DNA of 36,252 nucleotides from Bacillota bacterium (GCA_029219205.1 JAQXSY010000133.1:1-36252); one strand, 5' to 3'; shown: positions 9,788-18,065, numbered from the stretch's first letter. A program made the numbers and translations. The notes: generated by a model not told the origin, from the letters alone.

Positions 9788-11636
9788 CGTTGACATCCCC
9801 TTTCTGTGAATCCTCACGGTAATATTTCGACTGAATATCGAACAGCTCCCGATATTTGCCGCCGCGTGCCATCAGCTCGTCATGTGTGCCGACTTCCGAA
9901 AAATTTGCGCCGTCGAGCAGAAAAATTCTGTCGCAGAAGCGTGTGGATGCAAGTCTGTGCGAGATGAACACGGACGTTGCGTGCGCGGCAATTTCGTTGT
10001 AACGGCGGTACATTCTGTCCTCTGCAATCGGGTCGAGAGCCGCCGTCGGCTCGTCGAGGATGATGCACGGCGGATTCTTGTACAGCAGCCGTGCCAGCAG
10101 GAGCTTCTGTGTTTCTCCGCCTGACAGCTCAATGCCGTCCCTGTTCACCTCACGGTTGAGCGTAGTTTCCGCACCGTTCGGCAGAGACTCGATTTTCTCG
10201 GCAAGTCCCGCCGTTTCGATGCAGTATCCGAGCTTTTCGCGGTCGATTTCGTCGTCGGTCATGGCGGAAGCAATATTCTGTGCAATCGACACGGGCAGGA
10301 GGTGGTAATCCTGCGGCACAAAACCGAACAGCGAATACATTTCGTCCCTGTTGTAGTCGCTCAGCGGATGTCCGTCGAGCAGAACTTCACCTTCGTCGGG
10401 AATGAGCAGTCCGCACATCAGCATCGTCAGCGTCGTTTTGCCTGCGCCGTTCAGACCGACGAGAGCGATTTTCTCACCCGCTTCGATTCTGAACGACACG
10501 TTGTCAAGCACCTTTTTCTCACCCTGCGGGTATTTGAAGGAGACGTTTTTGAATTCGATGGAAAACGGTCCTTTCGGCACGGGAATACCCTCGCCGCGGT
10601 TGAGTCTGTCGGGCACCTCCATCGCCTCGCGGAAATCGGAAATCTGCATCGCGCCGTTATGCACGCGGTTGATCGTGCCGAGGATACCGTCCATCAGTCC
10701 CGACATTGACGTAATAGCGGAGAAGTACAGCACGAACAAGGACGCGTCCACGTCGCCCTCTACGGCTTTGTAAATGAGGAACGCATACGACGCGCCGTCG
10801 CGGATGAGGACAACGAGGAAATTTCCGATTGCATTAAGAATACTGCGCATTTCCAGCTTCTTCTGCTCGTTCAGGCGCAGGTCAAAGAGATTCGCAAGCC
10901 GGTTGCGGATAGGTTCCTGCATGGTGTAAAGCCGCACGTCCTTGGCGTACTTGAAATCCCGGGACATTCCGAATGTGGAATAGCCGATTTTCTTGTCGAG
11001 ATCATTGCGCACGTCCCTGTCTTTCCAGTTCTGCGTCCGTTCCCACTTGCTCATAAAGTAGTTCAGCATGCATCCCACGGCAAGCAGAAGGATAATGACG
11101 GGATGCAGGAGCGAGATGACCGAGCCGAACAGCAGAAAATTGAGTATCTGCGAGAGCATATTCGAAAAATCCATCGGAAAATGCACACCCGCAGTGTGGT
11201 TGTCCCGCACAGCATTGTTGGCGCGCTCGTTCATTTTCTGTATTTCAGGATCGAAATCGAGATACCAGTCGCGGTCACGCTTTCTGTAATCCCACATATA
11301 AATCATGCGCTGGAGAATGTAATACTCGGAGTTTGCGATTTTGGTGTTCAGAATAATGCTCGACAGCTCAAACAGAAGTTTTGCAATAAGCAGACCAACG
11401 ATCACCAGTGCGATATACGAAAATCTGTCCGAAGCTTCAAGCACCGACAAAATGGCGGACGGCGTGTACAGTGAGAGTGCGGACAGGATCAGCGAAACCG
11501 GCACGGTGAAAATCCCCACAAACGCAAGTCCGCGATCGTATTTCCAGAGCAGGCGGTATATGTATCCCACGCAGGAGCACATGCCGTATTTCGGCTTGTG
11601 CTTGGGCTCTTTATTATTTTTGTCTTTCTTGGCCAT
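9777..11636 (-). CDS. ABC exporter, fused permease-ATPase (half-transporter 2)
   Basis: Walker A 'GLNGAGKTT', signature 'LSGGETQ', Walker B 'IILDEPTA'; overlaps the next ABC gene, suggesting a heterodimer. Confidence 0.93.
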   Translation of the reverse strand: MAKKDKNNKEPKHKPKYGMCSCVGYIYRLLWKYDRGLAFVGIFTVPVSLILSALSLYTPSAILSVLEASDRFSYIALVIVGLLIAKLLFELSSIILNTKIANSEYYILQRMIYMWDYRKRDRDWYLDFDPEIQKMNERANNAVRDNHTAGVHFPMDFSNMLSQILNFLLFGSVISLLHPVIILLLAVGCMLNYFMSKWERTQNWKDRDVRNDLDKKIGYSTFGMSRDFKYAKDVRLYTMQEPIRNRLANLFDLRLNEQKKLEMRSILNAIGNFLVVLIRDGASYAFLIYKAVEGDVDASLFVLYFSAITSMSGLMDGILGTINRVHNGAMQISDFREAMEVPDRLNRGEGIPVPKGPFSIEFKNVSFKYPQGEKKVLDNVSFRIEAGEKIALVGLNGAGKTTLTMLMCGLLIPDEGEVLLDGHPLSDYNRDEMYSLFGFVPQDYHLLPVSIAQNIASAMTDDEIDREKLGYCIETAGLAEKIESLPNGAETTLNREVNRDGIELSGGETQKLLLARLLYKNPPCIILDEPTAALDPIAEDRMYRRYNEIAAHATSVFISHRLASTRFCDRIFLLDGANFSEVGTHDELMARGGKYRELFDIQSKYYREDSQKGDVNDEE

Positions 11637-11691
11637 GTGTAATTCCTCCCTTCGGCTATACTTACATTAATAGCATACAAAAACGAAAAAG

Positions 11692-11738
11692 AGTGCATTC
11701 CGTGAACCAAATGTCGTTTTCGGTGAACGAAATGCACT
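11692..11738 (-). promoter_or_regulatory. LytTR-type tandem operator upstream of the ABC exporter genes, nested in an inverted repeat
   Basis: On the minus strand TTCGTTCAC-12 bp-TTGGTTCAC (plus-strand GTGAACGAA 11723-11731 and GTGAACCAA 11702-11710, 21-bp period), flanked by AGTGCATT (11692-11699)/AATGCACT (11731-11738). Confidence 0.7.
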
Positions 11739-11742
11739 TTCA

Positions 11743-12399
11743 TCAATCGAGAGGGATCAGAATCTCAGCGGTAAACCCGCCGTCCTCGCTGTCCGCCGAG
11801 AAAAGACCGCCGTATTTATTCACGACGCTCTCAACACGCGACAAACCGAAGCCATGATCGACGCCTTTCTGCGACGCAAAAAGGCGTCCGCGCTTGTTCA
11901 GTTTCCTGCCCGCGGCGTTGGTGAATGCAAGGTAGAACTGCGTGTTTTTCTGCCCGATGTAGATGCGGATGAAACGGTCGTCGGCAGGCAGTTTTTTGTT
12001 TTCCTCCACGGCGTTGTCCAACAGATTTCCGATTATGACGCACAAATCAACATCCGTAACAGGCGTGCCGTCGGGTATCTTCGCTTTTGCGTTGACCCGG
12101 ATATCATTCTGCGCGGCTATGTTCATCTTTCCGTTGAGAATGGCGTCTACCATAACGCGCCCTGTTTTGATAACGTTGTCCACATTTGTGAGATCATCGT
12201 TCAGCGAGCGCAGGTAGTCATTGACTTCATCGTACTTGCCGAGCGCCATACTTGCCTGCAAAGCCTGAATGTGGTTGTGGTAGTCGTGCCGCCATCCGCG
12301 CATTTTGGTATACATCGACTCCACTTCGTCGCAGTATTTTTTAAGCAGATCGCTCTGATAAGCCTCGATCCGCTTGTCTATCCATTTTTGAAACAGCAT
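11743..12399 (-). CDS. soluble GHKL-family sensor histidine kinase (AgrC/NatK-like, no TM sensor)
   Basis: H-box 'RHDYHNHIQAL', N-box 'GNLLDNAVEEN', G-box 'GFGLSRVESVVNKYGG'; begins directly with a short coiled coil; RBS AGAGGT. Confidence 0.88.
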   Translation of the reverse strand: MLFQKWIDKRIEAYQSDLLKKYCDEVESMYTKMRGWRHDYHNHIQALQASMALGKYDEVNDYLRSLNDDLTNVDNVIKTGRVMVDAILNGKMNIAAQNDIRVNAKAKIPDGTPVTDVDLCVIIGNLLDNAVEENKKLPADDRFIRIYIGQKNTQFYLAFTNAAGRKLNKRGRLFASQKGVDHGFGLSRVESVVNKYGGLFSADSEDGGFTAEILIPLD

Positions 12400-12424
12400 A
12401 TTTTACCTCTTTAGAATAAGCGGC

Positions 12425-13126
12425 TTAGAATAAGCGAATTATCTCTTTCCCGATCTTCTCTGCCATGCCGCGGCTGATGGGAACTTCTTCTTCATTTTTC
12501 AGCACCACGCAGTCGCCCTTTATCCGCTTTACATACCTCAGATTCACGATAAACGACCGCTGACACTTGAAGAAATACTCGTCGAGCAGTTTTTCCGCCT
12601 CCGCGAGCGAGGATTTCATGCGGTAAGTTTCAGCTTCTGTGTAAATGACGACATACTGCTTCTGCGCTTCGACGTGAGTGATCCTGCTCAGCGGAACGTA
12701 GTCCACCTGCCTGTCGAAAGCGACGCGCAGACGTTTTTCGGCTTTGTTTAAGTTTGCTGCCGCTTTGTCGAGAATGGCGTGCAGTTTTTCCTCGGAGACA
12801 GGTTTCATGAGATAGTGGAGCGCGGAGACCTCGTACCCTTCAGCTATGAAATCCGGAAAGCCGGTGATGAAGACGATCTGAACGGCATCATTGGTTTGTC
12901 GGATGGTTTTGGCAAGTTCCACACCGTTCATTGCCCCCATTTCGATATCGAGAAGGAGGATGTCGCGGTTCTGATCTTCGGCATAGTCAAACAGAAACGC
13001 TTCGGCGGATGGGAACGAATCTATCGTAATGGTATGACCGTTCTGGCTCCCCCATGAAGAAACCAACACGGTAAGGTATTCGATTTGTTTCTGTTCATCG
13101 TCGCAGATTGCAATTCTCAAGGTCAT
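12425..13126 (-). CDS. LytTR family response regulator
   Basis: 'MTLRIAICDDEQKQIEYL...DILLLDIEMGAMNG' receiver, C-terminal LytTR domain ('YVPLSRITHVEAQKQYVVIYT...FFKCQRSFIVNLRYVKRI'). Listed start 13177 overlaps the promoter; MTLRIAI at 13126 has AGGTGA. Confidence 0.92.
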   Translation of the reverse strand: MTLRIAICDDEQKQIEYLTVLVSSWGSQNGHTITIDSFPSAEAFLFDYAEDQNRDILLLDIEMGAMNGVELAKTIRQTNDAVQIVFITGFPDFIAEGYEVSALHYLMKPVSEEKLHAILDKAAANLNKAEKRLRVAFDRQVDYVPLSRITHVEAQKQYVVIYTEAETYRMKSSLAEAEKLLDEYFFKCQRSFIVNLRYVKRIKGDCVVLKNEEEVPISRGMAEKIGKEIIRLF

Positions 13127-13165
13127 GTTGTCACCTGCATTTTTATGAGCGTGATTTATGGATAT

Positions 13166-13194
13166 AGTATAACACAAATTATCGTTTTAGTAAA
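13166..13194 (-). promoter_or_regulatory. sigma-A promoter for the regulator/kinase genes
   Basis: Minus strand TTTACT (13194-13189)-17 bp-TATACT (13171-13166). Confidence 0.6.
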
Positions 13195-13366
13195 GAAACT
13201 GAGCGCTGTGCGGCAGTAAAGATTATCGTTCATGTGTTTATAATGTCCGAACTTCTGCAAAAGCCGCGGTATGCCGTGCGCCCGGACGCGCATACGGATT
13301 GTCGGAGAACGGAATCCGCATTACAAGTCTGTTTTTTGACAATTCTTGCTGCAGATAAGGCGGTTA

Positions 13367-13390
13367 AGCGCAGGAGTGCCTAACCGCCTT
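13367..13390. terminator. Terminator-like hairpin downstream of the lipoprotein gene
   Basis: 10-bp perfect stem AAGGCGGTTA/TAACCGCCTT; weak T-tract. Confidence 0.45.
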
Positions 13391-13410
13391 TGTGAACAGA
13401 AAACTTCTGG

Positions 13411-13905
13411 TCATTTATCTAACTCAAATACGTGCTTAAATTCTTTTACCGTTTCTCCAAAACTGCAAATCAAGGAATAACTTCCAAGTTCAGCGTCAGC
13501 AGGAATATTGAAATAATAACTAAATGAACGTTTTTCTCCTGGGGCAATCTCATGTTTTCCGAAATCATCAGTATCCGCAGTAGGTTCTGGCGACAATGTG
13601 AAACTATTATCACTATCAACACAAACCAACTTTACGTTTGCTCGAAAGAAACTATATGGTCCTTCCCACGCATAACTCACATTTTGTTGGTTTGTTAAAT
13701 CAACAGAAATTCGCACCCGTTCGCCTCTCTCAACAGAGTCGCTCATAACTTGATATGAAAATCCAAAGTCTGCATCATCAATCTGCTGTATTCCCATATC
13801 TGTTGTGTCGTCATATGAACTATCAGATTCTTTTTCCGAGGGCAGTACAGTACACCCTGTTAAAAGAAATGTCAAAATCAAAAGTATCGAAAATATTCGT
13901 TTCAT
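13411..13905 (-). CDS. small lipoprotein
   Basis: 'MKRIFSILLILTFLLTGC' signal peptide with lipobox; no recognised domain. Confidence 0.8.
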   Translation of the reverse strand: MKRIFSILLILTFLLTGCTVLPSEKESDSSYDDTTDMGIQQIDDADFGFSYQVMSDSVERGERVRISVDLTNQQNVSYAWEGPYSFFRANVKLVCVDSDNSFTLSPEPTADTDDFGKHEIAPGEKRSFSYYFNIPADAELGSYSLICSFGETVKEFKHVFELDK

Positions 13906-13916
13906 ACAGATTCCTC

Positions 13917-14503
13917 AAGTCATTCCACTAAATTATACGTCAATGAAAGCCAGTCTCCTTCGTTTCCATTGGCTATAGAACCATACTGATATAAAACAAT
14001 CGAGTAATTTCCACTCTCACCAGCAACCACGCGAAGCATTTCAACTATTCGATACCCCCGGGCTTGCTGCTTTATTACCGGTATTATACGAGGAATAAAT
14101 CGGATTATCATTATAGTTACCAGCAGATTTAACAACCGTAATAAAGTGAGCGAGAATCTGATAATCATACACCCCGTCTATATCGTTCCGATATTGTTTA
14201 ACGCCGTCAGAATAACTACCGTCCGCATCCGGTGTTCCATTGTTATAATATCCAAAACTACAATTTACAATATCACAAGCGTTATCAATAAACCACTGTA
14301 TTCCAATTCTATCCACATCGCTGACATATTATTCTGCATCGGGAGCAATAGCAGTTAAAATTGATGCTACATTTGTTGCGTGGGGCGTCACATCTACCTA
14401 ACTATCCCTATAAGTAATATTTTTGTCGGCAAGATTGACATGAGTTTCATCACAGATTCCCTTTCTATAAGCAATATTCAATTTATTCAATAAACGAAGA
14501 CTG
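13917..14503 (-). pseudogene. decayed S8 (subtilisin-like) peptidase
   Basis: Minus-strand reading gives 'DVTPHATNVASILTAIAPDA*YVSDVDRIGIQWFIDNACDIVNCSFGYYNNG...VVKSAGNYNDNP': subtilase-like order, with in-frame TAG and TAA stops and a later frame change to '...VAGESGNYSIVLYQYGSIANGNEGDWLSLTYNLVE*'. Confidence 0.72.
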
Positions 14504-14537
14504 TTTCACGGTTATTTGGGTTCTAACTTAATAACAT

Positions 14538-14580
14538 AAAAAGCGCACAAGCTGATACTTCAAAGTCCAACTCATGCGCT
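14538..14580 (-). terminator. Rho-independent terminator of the 34-aa small ORF
   Basis: Minus strand AGCGCATGAGTTG-13 nt-CAGCTTGTGCGCT (13 pairs including G-U) followed by TTTT; the stem contains the sORF stop codon. Confidence 0.7.
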
Positions 14581-14676
14581 CATGTTGATACGTTTACTTT
14601 GTCCTCCACGTAATTGGCAACAATACAAGATATAATTTCGCACGGGTGCAGACCTTTTGCAATAACGAATGTTCAT
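14572..14676 (-). CDS. 34-aa Cys-containing basic peptide MNIRYCKRSAPVRNYILYCCQLRGGQSKRINMSA
   Basis: ATG-to-TGA small ORF absent from the supplied track; SD GGAGGT 7 nt upstream, promoter and terminator both present. Confidence 0.6.
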   Translation of the reverse strand: MNIRYCKRSAPVRNYILYCCQLRGGQSKRINMSA

Positions 14677-14732
14677 GATGTTACCTCCAATTACAGAATG
14701 CTGGCTCACTTCACACAGCTAACCGTATTGGT

Positions 14733-14761
14733 ATTTTATCATATAATTTTAGAAAATGCAA
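14733..14761 (-). promoter_or_regulatory. sigma-A promoter for the 34-aa peptide unit
   Basis: Minus strand TTGCAT (14761-14756)-17 bp-TAAAAT (14738-14733). Confidence 0.65.
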
Positions 14762-14822
14762 TAGTTTTTACGAAAAAGGTTTGAATTTTGACGAACTTTT
14801 TTCGGACAAGCCGAGTGCACTA

Positions 14823-14851
14823 TTGAAAAAGCAAAAACGGCATGATATAAT
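14823..14851 (+). promoter_or_regulatory. sigma-A promoter for the FAD oxidoreductase
   Basis: TTGAAA-17 bp-TATAAT with extended -10 (TGATATAAT). Confidence 0.7.
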
Positions 14852-14942
14852 AAAAGTGTGATATGTGCCGGAACCTTTCTTTTACCTGTTTTGAGCAAGG
14901 ATTTATCATAGTTGATGTAAATAAGCATTACGGAGATTAAAA

Positions 14943-16118
14943 ATGAAACCGATTACAAATTCTGAATATGAAATTGCCGTGTGCGGCGGCGGATTTGCGG
15001 GAATCTCTGCGGCTTTGGCGGCGGCAAGGCTCGGGAAAAAAGTCATTTTATTTGAAAAGCAGTATATGCTCGGAGGACTTGGCACGGCAGGATTGGTTAC
15101 AATTTATCTTCCGCTTTGCGACGGATACGGCCATCAGGTTTCCTTCGGCATTGCGGAAGAACTGTTAAAACTCTCAGTTACTTACGGCGCAGAGGCGCTC
15201 TACCCGGGCAACTGGCTTGACGGACAGGGATCGCGGACCGAAAACGACAGCCGTTATATGGTGCAGTATAACGCTCAGCTTTTTGCAATTCTGGCAGAAA
15301 AACTGCTTATGGAAAACGGCGTTGACATTCTTTACGGAAGCTATGTCGTCGGCGCAGAAACCGAAGACAAAAAAATAAAGTCGCTCTATGTTGAAAACAA
15401 ATCGGGCAGAACGAAATACATTATTAACTCCGCAGTTGACGCAACAGGCGATTGCGACATTGCAAAATTTGCCGGCGCGCCAACCGAAACCTTAAAGCGC
15501 GGCAATGTATTGGCCGCCTGGTATTATTATTCGGGCGAAAACGGATACAGACTTCAGCAGCTCGGTGCGTCCGACAATCCGGAGAGAGCGGAAAACTCGC
15601 CAAAACCCTTAGTTGCGCGCCGTTTTACCGGGCTTGACGGAAAAGAAATCTCGGAAATGGTCTGCCTTTCTCATCAAACAGTATTGCAGGACTGGCTCAA
15701 AAAACGTGAAAAAAATCAAAATGCCGCAATAGCGACGCTCGCATCCATTCCGCAGATACGCATGACCCGCAGACTCATCGGAGAATATGAGCTTTCGCAC
15801 ACGGAAGAACACACTTTTTTCGCAGACTCCATAGGCATGGTCTCCAACTGGAAGAAGCGAGGCCCCGTATACGAAGTGCCTTTCGGAACGCTGTATAATA
15901 AATCGGTAAAAAATCTGATCGTCGCCGGCAGGTGCACGTCTGTCAGCGAGACGCTGTGGGACGTTATGCGTGTTATCCCGTGCTGTGCCGTTACGGGCGA
16001 GGCGGCGGGCACTGCGGCAGCTATGACTGACGATTTTTCCGCGTTAAAAATAACCGAGCTGCAGGAAGTATTGCAAAAAAACGGCGTTGTACTTCACGAA
16101 AATGACCTGCGTAAATAA
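14943..16118 (+). CDS. FAD-dependent oxidoreductase
   Basis: 'EIAVCGGGFAGISAALAAARLGKKVILFEKQYMLGGLGTAG' dinucleotide-binding motif; 'DATGDCDIAKFAGAP'. Confidence 0.9.
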   Translation: MKPITNSEYEIAVCGGGFAGISAALAAARLGKKVILFEKQYMLGGLGTAGLVTIYLPLCDGYGHQVSFGIAEELLKLSVTYGAEALYPGNWLDGQGSRTENDSRYMVQYNAQLFAILAEKLLMENGVDILYGSYVVGAETEDKKIKSLYVENKSGRTKYIINSAVDATGDCDIAKFAGAPTETLKRGNVLAAWYYYSGENGYRLQQLGASDNPERAENSPKPLVARRFTGLDGKEISEMVCLSHQTVLQDWLKKREKNQNAAIATLASIPQIRMTRRLIGEYELSHTEEHTFFADSIGMVSNWKKRGPVYEVPFGTLYNKSVKNLIVAGRCTSVSETLWDVMRVIPCCAVTGEAAGTAAAMTDDFSALKITELQEVLQKNGVVLHENDLRK

Positions 16119-16234
16119 AACAATCGGTTTTGCGTAAAATATTCTGACAAATAAAAAAAACAAAACAAAATTTTTGTTTCGGAATTACTTCAGTGATTAA
16201 AAACCGGCGCCAAAACGCCTGCGGAGAACTTACA

Positions 16235-16873
16235 ATGAAAACAAACGACTTCAGAATTCGTCCGGAGAAAAAAGAAGATTATTTTGAAACGGAAAATCTT
16301 ACCCGCGAAGCATTCTGGAATGTGTATTGTCCCGGATGCACCGAGCATTTTGTGCTTCACAAATTCCGCGATGATAAGGACTTTGTGCCCGAACTTGATT
16401 TTGTTATGGAAAAGGATAATAAAATCATCGGACACATTATGTATGCAAAAGCAAAAATACAAACCGGCGGAAAAAGCGCTGTTCCCGTGCTGACGTTCGG
16501 CCCGCTGAGTATTCTTCCTCGGTTCCAACGTCTGGGATATGGGAAAGCATTGCTTGATTTTTCTCTAAATGAAGCCGAAAAAACCGGACTGTGCGCGGTG
16601 GCAATCACCGGAAATATAAATTTTTACGGCAAAAGCGGATTTGTTCTTGCAAGCTCAAAAGGCATCCGCTGCGCCGAAGCCGCGCCCGGCGACAGCATTG
16701 TTCCGTATTTTCTGATACGCGAGCTGAAAATAGACTCTCTCAAAGGGATCACCGGAACATTCAAAACGCCCGAAGGATATTATGTCTGTGAAAAATTTCC
16801 GGAAGAATTTCAAAAGTATGAAGCTCAGTTTCCTAATAAAGAAAAACTAAAATTGCCGGGACAGCTGAGTTAA
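16235..16873 (+). CDS. GNAT family N-acetyltransferase
   Basis: 'FRIRPEKKEDYFETENLTREAFWNVY...LTFGPLSILPRFQRLGYGKALLDFSLNEAEKTG' acetyl-CoA motif; RBS GGAG before ATG 16235. Confidence 0.9.
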   Translation: MKTNDFRIRPEKKEDYFETENLTREAFWNVYCPGCTEHFVLHKFRDDKDFVPELDFVMEKDNKIIGHIMYAKAKIQTGGKSAVPVLTFGPLSILPRFQRLGYGKALLDFSLNEAEKTGLCAVAITGNINFYGKSGFVLASSKGIRCAEAAPGDSIVPYFLIRELKIDSLKGITGTFKTPEGYYVCEKFPEEFQKYEAQFPNKEKLKLPGQLS

Positions 16874-17009
16874 TCCGAAAAACCAAAAAAACGGCAGATT
16901 ATGATATTTTTGAAATCCGACGGCAAGGATTTACGGGAAAAAGCGGAACTGTTTTTTGCCCGAAATGCGCTTGGAATTACAAATGAACACTATTTTGGAG
17001 AAATAATTC

Positions 17010-17429
17010 ATGAACATACTTATAATTGATGCCCAGGGAGGCGGGATCGGAAAACAAGTCGTAACTGCAATCAAGCGTGAAATTCCGCAGATAGAAATTA
17101 CGGCTGTGGGAACGAACAGCACCGCAACGGCTGCCATGCTGAAAGCCGGAGCCGACCATGCCGCAACCGGAGAAAACGCGGTAGTAGTCGGATGCCGCAA
17201 AGCGGATGTTATCGTCGGCCCCATTGGCATTGTTATTGCGGACGCAATGTTCGGCGAAGTAACTCCGGTTATGGCGCTTGCTGTCGGACAAAGCAACGCA
17301 AAACGGCTTCTAATTCCCGTAAATCATTGCGATAATTTTATTGTCGGAATCTCTGATCTGTCTGTCGGACGGTTAATAGACGAAGTTTTGAAAGAAATCA
17401 AAGAAATTATGGAACACACCGCAAAATAA
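17010..17429 (+). CDS. DUF3842 family protein
   Basis: 'MNILIIDAQGGGIGKQVVTAIK...ADVIVGPIGIVIADAMFGEVTPVMALAVGQSNAKRLLIP' recognised as the DUF3842 pattern. Confidence 0.8.
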   Translation: MNILIIDAQGGGIGKQVVTAIKREIPQIEITAVGTNSTATAAMLKAGADHAATGENAVVVGCRKADVIVGPIGIVIADAMFGEVTPVMALAVGQSNAKRLLIPVNHCDNFIVGISDLSVGRLIDEVLKEIKEIMEHTAK

Positions 17430-17442
17430 TTTCCGACGGCAC

Positions 17443-17471
17443 TTGCCTTTTTTTCGGCGTTATGATATAAT
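17443..17471 (+). promoter_or_regulatory. sigma-A promoter for the small membrane-protein pair
   Basis: TTGCCT-17 bp-TATAAT, extended -10 TGATATAAT. Confidence 0.65.
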
Positions 17472-17546
17472 TTATCTGTTCATGCAGGAAGCTGAACGGC
17501 GATGCCGAAGCATTGATTTAAATAATAAATCAAACAAATGAAGAAT

Positions 17547-17603
17547 GTATACGCAAGAAGGTATACGGTTCCTCCGAAAAGGGACGGTACGCCTTCTTTT
17601 TTT
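17547..17603 (+). promoter_or_regulatory. Candidate leader attenuator (alternative hairpins with U7 tract)
   Basis: AAGAAGG(17555-17561)...CCTTCTT(17592-17598) running into T7; competing hairpin GTATAC(17547-17552)/GTATAC(17561-17566). Confidence 0.4.
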
Positions 17604-17642
17604 GGCGTAAAAACATTTGAAAAATTTTGGAGGTACAAAATC

Positions 17643-18065
17643 ATGGCATGTTTTCTCATTCCGGCCGCAGAAGCGGTTCTCACTACGATTGCCGCAAAGG
17701 TCATTAAATCAAAGGAAAAGGACGAAAACGTAAAGCTTTCCCTTTCGGACGGATCTGTCAAAGAAGCATCAAAAATCAAATTTTCAACAAAGCTCGGCTG
17801 GCTGAATAAGCTTTTATGGGGAGGTTCCGCGCTTTTGGCGTATGAACATCTGTGGCACGGCGAAATTGTTCCGTTCTTCCCGTTTCTCACGGCGGTTGAA
17901 AACGGAGAAACCGCTGAAATGCTGGTGGAAATGGGCAGTGCCGGTGTTGCAATGGCTGTTATTGTTACTGCCGTATGGGGCGGTATGCTTGCAGTCTCTT
18001 ATGCTGTTGAAAAGAGAGCGCTTCGCGCTCCCGATCCCGCGCAGGAGAACGCGCAGCAAGTATGA
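17643..18065 (+). CDS. small membrane protein, conserved-looking, unknown function
   Basis: 'MACFLIPAAEAVLTTIAAKVIKSKEKDENV...LWGGSALLAYEHLWHGEIVPFFPFL'; GGAGG at 17629-17633; longer in-frame start at 17538. Confidence 0.75.
   Translation: MACFLIPAAEAVLTTIAAKVIKSKEKDENVKLSLSDGSVKEASKIKFSTKLGWLNKLLWGGSALLAYEHLWHGEIVPFFPFLTAVENGETAEMLVEMGSAGVAMAVIVTAVWGGMLAVSYAVEKRALRAPDPAQENAQQV

Noticed and set aside
11854-12414. 186-aa plus-strand ORF opposite the histidine kinase
   Set aside because: Overlaps the kinase completely; composition typical of an antisense shadow frame.
7913-13194. Full agr-type quorum-sensing system
   Set aside because: No AgrB-like membrane protease and no AgrD-type precursor within the locus; the 34-aa peptide is upstream, separated, and not AgrD-like.
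13337-13362. TTGACA-containing promoter on the plus strand
   Set aside because: No -10 at a suitable distance and no plus-strand gene downstream.
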